Position numbers and translations under genes: made by a program. The notes under the pieces were generated by a model. That model was not told where the DNA came from. It worked only from the letters and a program-made list of their open reading frames with translations, and did no database searches. A DNA stretch of 64,000 bases from Nageia nagi (lineage: Eukaryota; Pinophyta): assembly GCA_050084985.1 (NCBI GenBank), contig JBITNC010000001.1, positions 8,184,001 to 8,248,000 on the forward strand, in the 5' to 3' direction. Within the stretch, counting starts at the first letter, position 1, and each line of letters starts with the position of its first letter. Below are positions 59,401 through 64,000 of this stretch, in pieces.

Positions 59401-60492
59401 TTACATGGTGATAAGATAATATTTGTTATTTTTCCTCTACAATATGATCTCTCATTATCATAACAATAATCTCCCTCATTTGTATTCTTGTAACATTGTT
59501 TTGGCCTCATATGGTTATATTCTCCTATCTTTTTGGATTTGCAAAATTATCAAAACTGATTCTAGTGCCATTTTGGCATGACCACAAATTCATTACCATA
59601 ATTCTAAATGTCACAAAATTTCATCCAGGTGTTATTGGATATATGTATCTTAACTGGTCCAAATTTCATGCTTTAAATCCTTATTAGTATCTCCAAGCAT
59701 TGTCATAAAGTTGGCCTCCAATGCAGATTTGCACCTGGCAACTATTAAAATTTTGACTATCATGAATGCATAATGATAATTCACCATTTTGTAAGCAAAA
59801 TAAATTTCAAATATTTAATCCAAATGCCTAAAAATTTTAACCACATGTTCATCATAATACTAGGTACCAATTATTGAAATCTTAAGATATGAATCCACCC
59901 AAGCTTCTTCTTGTGAATTCATAAATAGAGCCTTCCATGCATATTTTGCATTTTTTATATTTAACTCCAAATTTCAAAAAGCTATAACTTACAAACCATA
60001 GCTACATTTTATTTTCTGTTTGAAGCATTGGAATCATGGAAGAGAGATATTTAATATGAAATATAATAATAAATAAAATTATAGACTTGAAAAATCACCT
60101 TTTTTTAAGACTTCAAAATCCATTTTGGATTAGAAAGAGAAGGTAAAAGAGGATTTGCTTCATGTAGAGGTAAAGAAGAGATTGAAGATGAAGAAGATGG
60201 AGAGTATAGGTTTGTTTCTAATTTTGAAGAAGCACTTGAAGAGTGAAATGATGGTGAAAATATTGAAGAAGAATGTGAGAGAGAATCACATAGTACTGCT
60301 ATTCCAAAATTGAATGAAGAAGAAGAATGGGAGAGAGAATCCAATAGTACTGCTATTCTAGAATTGAATGAAGAAAAAGACTATGTGTTTGAAATGTGCT
60401 TCATGGAAGAGGAAAAAGAATAAAAATAAGGTATTGGTAATGTATACCATGAAATGGAAGAAGAATTTTCTTGTATCATGGATGATACAACT
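56432..60492 (+). pseudogene. copia gag remnant, interrupted at 56,863-60,132
   Basis: Starting near 56,432 the plus strand reads MATNIDLVIYLFDGEDFHIW then KVRMKTYLKCFDIWEIVES, the N-terminal motif of plant copia gag (UBN2/DUF4219 type). It continues with stops to SCKKTCKIWRTLVEKFDN and KRRRFYSSK at 56,855. After the inserted element the same kind of hydrophilic sequence resumes at 60,133: KRGFASCRGKEEIEDEEDGE, then acidic Ser-rich repeats to CIMDDTT at 60,492, where a solo LTR interrupts again. No pol domains found. Confidence 0.65.
56863..60132 (-). mobile_element. coding-free LTR element with very long LTRs and tiny interior
   Basis: LTRs 56,863-58,248 (1,386 bp) and 58,739-60,132 (about 1,394 bp) align along their length. 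The left copy has inverted termini TGATCC..GGATCA; the right copy shows them mutated. A primer site TGGTATCATAGT (minus strand, plus coordinates 58,724-58,735) sits three bases inside the right LTR, and a polypurine-like GGGATGAG borders the left LTR. The interior is only 490 bp with no ORF. A clear TSD is not visible (taatg versus gaaag). Confidence 0.85.
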
Positions 60493-61185
60493 TGTAGACC
60501 CAAAATAGTGCGATTAATTATTTATGGGGGTTAATTAATGCACTATTGGTCTACTTTATTTTTATTTACATACATATAAAATATGAAAATGATGTTTAAA
60601 TGACATGCATGTTTGTTTTATTGCAACCACATATTCAATTAATTATAAATAACATACATCGAGAAAAATCATGCATTCACACATTAACATGCTATTAATA
60701 GCCTAAATGAGGCACACAACTGACGAGGTGGAATAAGTAAAATTGGAAGAACGATAAGAAATGTAAAAGATGATCTAAATAATGAGTAATCATATAATGA
60801 ATATACAATAAAGATAAGAAATGATGTTCGCTTGTTACAAATATGATCTTCGTAAGGGTCTTCTTTAGGTCATATTCATCATTCTCCTTCATTTATCTTT
60901 GGCCTTGTCATGGCTTTTGTTATGTCCTATAGCCTGGTTCTGATCTTCTATCTGATTTTGAATTGATAGAATTTCCTCCTCCTCTAGAGATCCTTCTTTG
61001 GTTGTTCTTGATGTCTTTATATATAAACACCTTTATTATAAGATTTGACCCTTAGGTCATGATATAATGGTCCATTACATGAAATGCATTTCCTTGGGTA
61101 TTTTTAATTCCTTTTTACATAATACATCATTGAGTCTCTAAAATGAATTATTTAATAAATAATAATTCATTTTTAGGCATCTACA
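60493..61185 (-). repeat. solo LTR, family A, inverted copy
   Basis: 693 bp, begins TGTAGACCCAAAATAG and ends TTTTAGGCATCTACA, the reverse complement arrangement of 34,316-34,949. The flanks (caact, gtttc) do not form a TSD. Confidence 0.8.
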
Positions 61186-61763
61186 GTTTCTCTTCTTTGG
61201 AAGTGTGATTGAAGCAATGAAATTACATGTCTAAAGAAGAAGTGTAGAAGAAATGTTTTTCAGAACTTTGAACTTTTTTGCTACACTGCACCTTGTTGTT
61301 GTTGTTGATGATGATGAGGGTCCCTTACTATCCCCTTTTGATTTGGATGTGCTAGGAAAGATACTTGAATGGTGCAACCAAGAAAAAATATGATGAAGAG
61401 TCTCTCTTTAGGAATGATGATGTGAAGATGATGGAAATTACTATGCTATGAGGTAGCTGTATAGTTCCATATCCAATGTTGGAGATGGAAGATGTGTTTT
61501 TGCCCCTTGTACTACTTCAATCATGAATCTGGCTATTCCTTTGATTTTGATGCTTAGGAACCATTCACACTTATGTCCATGTCTTGGAATAGATAGGATC
61601 TACTCTGATTGTGATGGAATGGTGATGAAATGGATATCGTTGGTAGCATAGGGAATAATGTACACACCACTGACTACATGGAATTATTTGCATTTTCTTT
61701 TGTTCTTTAGGATGTAAAAACTTGCAATTAAATTGTAACCATAAAATGGGGTGGATGCACAGT
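61186..61763. other. unassigned sequence, possibly gag continuation
   Basis: Contains a short gttgttgttgttgatgatgatga run near 61,295. Plus-strand frames read briefly as protein but with no motif. Confidence 0.35.
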
Positions 61764-62330
61764 GAATTGCTTCATCTATTGATGATGATTCAATGTCAAC
61801 AACTTGCTCATGGCTGTATCACCAGTTTAATTTTTAGTGAGTGAACTCTCACTAGCTATGTCAATGGCCATCAATGATTATACATTTTATGTCTATAATC
61901 TAAAGATTTTATGATTTGGATTGGTTCAAAGCAAAAATCATATGGATACATAATAAGTTGTATCATCCATTGATGATGAGTCAATATCAACAACTTGTTT
62001 ACAACTGTATCATTGGTTTACTTTTAAGTGAGTGAACTCTCAATAACCATGTTAATGGCCATAAATGATCACACATTTCATATTTATGATCTAAATAAAT
62101 TATACTTTGGATTGGTTCAAGGATAAAAACATATGGATACATAGTAAGTTGTATCATCCATTGATGATGAGCAATGTCAACAACTTGCTCATGACTGTAT
62201 TGCTAGTTTACTTTTAAGTGAGTGAAATCTCACTAGTCATGTTGTTGGGCATCGATGATCATATATTTTATGTATATGATCCAAATACATTATGCTTTGT
62301 AGAAAGGAATAAATAAATATAATATTATCA
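61764..62330. repeat. tandem repeat, three ~190-bp units
   Basis: Units begin near 61,764, 61,955 and 62,146. Each has cattgatgatga, caacaacttgctca, gtgagtgaactctca and a gatcacacattt segment. Units differ by point changes and small indels. Confidence 0.9.
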
Positions 62331-63589
62331 TTTAAGAGATACAATATTTTCTCATGAAGGACCATGGCTATGAAAATGATCATTACTTTTTCAAGGAACT
62401 ATGCTTCAAATCCATCATTCATATGAACATTTAATAAAGCACATAATAAAAAATATACCTGATTTTTAGTTGTTGAGTGGTTTTGAAGTAGGAAATGCAT
62501 AGATTTTCAAAGAATACCCATGTCATTGGCGATGTGAAATGTGCCAAATTTACCCATCTAATCTTTAACAATAGTGATCATTGTACTAAAAATATGTCAT
62601 TTCTACAAAGAGGTTAGAAAATGACATCTAAATATAATGAGATATTGACATGCCCTAATTTAAGTGATTTGTCATAATTTTAAGCCACTAGAAGTGTAGG
62701 ATTGTCCCTTCTATGTGTAGGATTTTGGGCAACCTATATCACTTTCTACTTTTGTATCATTTCAATAATTTGCAATGATAGGGTGATACTAATATCTTGA
62801 TATCACAAATTTTGGAATGTGTTAAAAATAACAACATTGTGAATATTTGAAATCCATCATTCTAGTGCATATTTGCATATAATTGTGAGCAAAACATAAG
62901 GTAATAAATTATCTAAAAGTGTTGCCAACTTATCTTTTCCACATTGTTGACGGTGTATATTCAATACAAATATTATTTAAAAATGCAAATGCTACATTTT
63001 CAATCCAAGATGAGTGATAGGCATTTAAATTAATTATATGCATTATTTGGAGCCATTTCCCTTTTATTTCATATCTCATGAAAATGGACACTATTGGCAG
63101 CATGAAAATTATTGTTATATGTGTCCACAAAGAGACATTAGGCACTTAAAATAATTTCAAATATTTTGGGCATATAAAATAATAATTTCGCATGCTTTAA
63201 AATGGAAAAGAGAAATGCCTTGATTTCTAGGTCAAAAGGCAAACTATATAAGTGAATTTGATAAAATAAAATGTCATTTTAGCTTTTTACTTTCCTAAGT
63301 TAGTGCTCTAGTCATTTAGCCTCCATTGTGCAACGAAGTGCTATCGGGTTGCTATTTTCTTGCCTAATTCTTTCATGGATTGGAGTGCTAGCTACTTGTT
63401 GGACCTTATGGATCTTATTTATTAGCATTTTTACTCATTCTACCCATGCACAACGATGATTGGAGGATAATTAGTCACCCAATTACTGATAGATACAATC
63501 ACTTTATGGAGTTACTACGATCACTCCCCTATGACCACACAATGAGTTATTTTTGATTATGTAGTTTTGTTTTTTTTTTGAAATTTTTT
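62331..63589. other. AT-rich sequence without recognisable gene
   Basis: The part 63,290-63,540 is less AT-rich and may encode the upstream part of the PMD remnant that follows (DRYNHFMELLRSLPYDHTM near 63,490), but with breaks. Confidence 0.4.
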
Positions 63590-64000
63590 CTTTGCTAGAT
63601 AGACTTTAATTTTCATTTTTTTGCCTTGTAGGAGTGCAAAATTATCATGAGAGGAGGTCCTATGATGATAACAATGCTTGAGAAAGCACGAACATGGTCA
63701 AGGACCCCACATACCGATAATATCTTAAACATGTATGGTATTGTAGATTTGACTATTACCAGGCACATCTAATAGGATTTACGTCTCTTAATAACACTAG
63801 TAGAGCATTGGGATCCTAACTATTGCAAATTTTACCTACACCTAGGTGAAAAATCAATGACCTTACTTGATATACCATATCTAGGGTATTCCCATTAGGG
63901 GTAATTTGGTGTAGTAGTGAGAGCTTGTAGATAATAATGTCTATGAGCAAGAGGCTTTATGGCTCAATGGTGAGGTAGATCATGATTGGGAGCATTGGTA
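63590..64000 (+). pseudogene. second plant mobile domain remnant, runs off window
   Basis: The plus strand reads MLEKARTWSRTPHTDNILNM then YGIVDLTITRHI, two stops, and DLRLLITLVEHWDPNYCKFY followed by LHLGEKSMTLLDIPYLGY. The order W....L..Y-I..LT...-LL..LVE-WDP....F.L-GE..-TL.D matches the N-terminal plant mobile domain. Further stops follow after 63,880. The sequence ends before the rest of the domain. Confidence 0.7.

Noticed and set aside
61764-62330. CRISPR-like array
   Set aside because: Units are ~190 bp, imperfect and without unique spacers; plant tandem repeat.

Overview
This is nuclear DNA of a land plant. It is about one-third G+C, gene-poor, and built mostly of old, nested retroelements carrying many stop codons. 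One ordinary gene is recognisable, a mitochondrial proline dehydrogenase (ProDH, minus strand, 21,065-22,886) in an island of near 50% G+C. The amount and decay of the repeats, with Tat-like Ty3/gypsy, copia-like, LINE and plant-mobile-domain remnants, would suit a large genome such as a gymnosperm's. The sequence alone does not settle the species.

Layout. 1-12,758: a minus-strand Ty3/gypsy (Tat-like) element with gag, protease, an extra RNase H, reverse transcriptase, a second RNase H, integrase and a long third ORF; its left LTR runs off the window. 12,759-19,560: remnants including an unknown plus-strand ORF, an antisense plant-mobile-domain (PMD) ORF and a polypurine tract plus LTR-like start at 18,494. 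19,918-20,582: a MULE-type MITE with 9-bp target-site duplication (TSD). 21,065-23,420: ProDH and its promoter. 23,420-25,450: AT-rich spacer. 25,455-29,950: a minus-strand LINE lacking its endonuclease part. 30,951-35,298: a coding-free copia-type element (TSD tttat) holding a complete TRIM (32,341-33,791, TSD atgaa) and a solo LTR (34,316-34,949, TSD gtata).

38,768-55,240: a 24-bp minisatellite cut in two by a 16-kb minus-strand, LARD-like element (39,184-55,154). Inside that are a gypsy LTR (about 43,994-49,930), itself interrupted by a deletion-derivative gypsy element (44,366-49,090, TSD cataa), and a 5'-truncated plus-strand LINE (50,870-54,120). 55,440-61,185: a copia gag remnant interrupted by a long-LTR, coding-free element (56,863-60,132) and by an inverted relative of the 34.3-kb solo LTR. 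61,764-62,330: three copies of a ~190-bp tandem repeat. 63,590-64,000: a second PMD remnant.

The genes do not form a pathway. ProDH starts mitochondrial proline breakdown; everything else belongs to mobile-element biology. The main results are a corrected four-exon ProDH model that restores a conserved C-terminus, a gypsy element with two RNase H domains and an extra coiled-coil ORF, the antisense PMD ORF, and several insertions whose exact ends and TSDs can be read directly.
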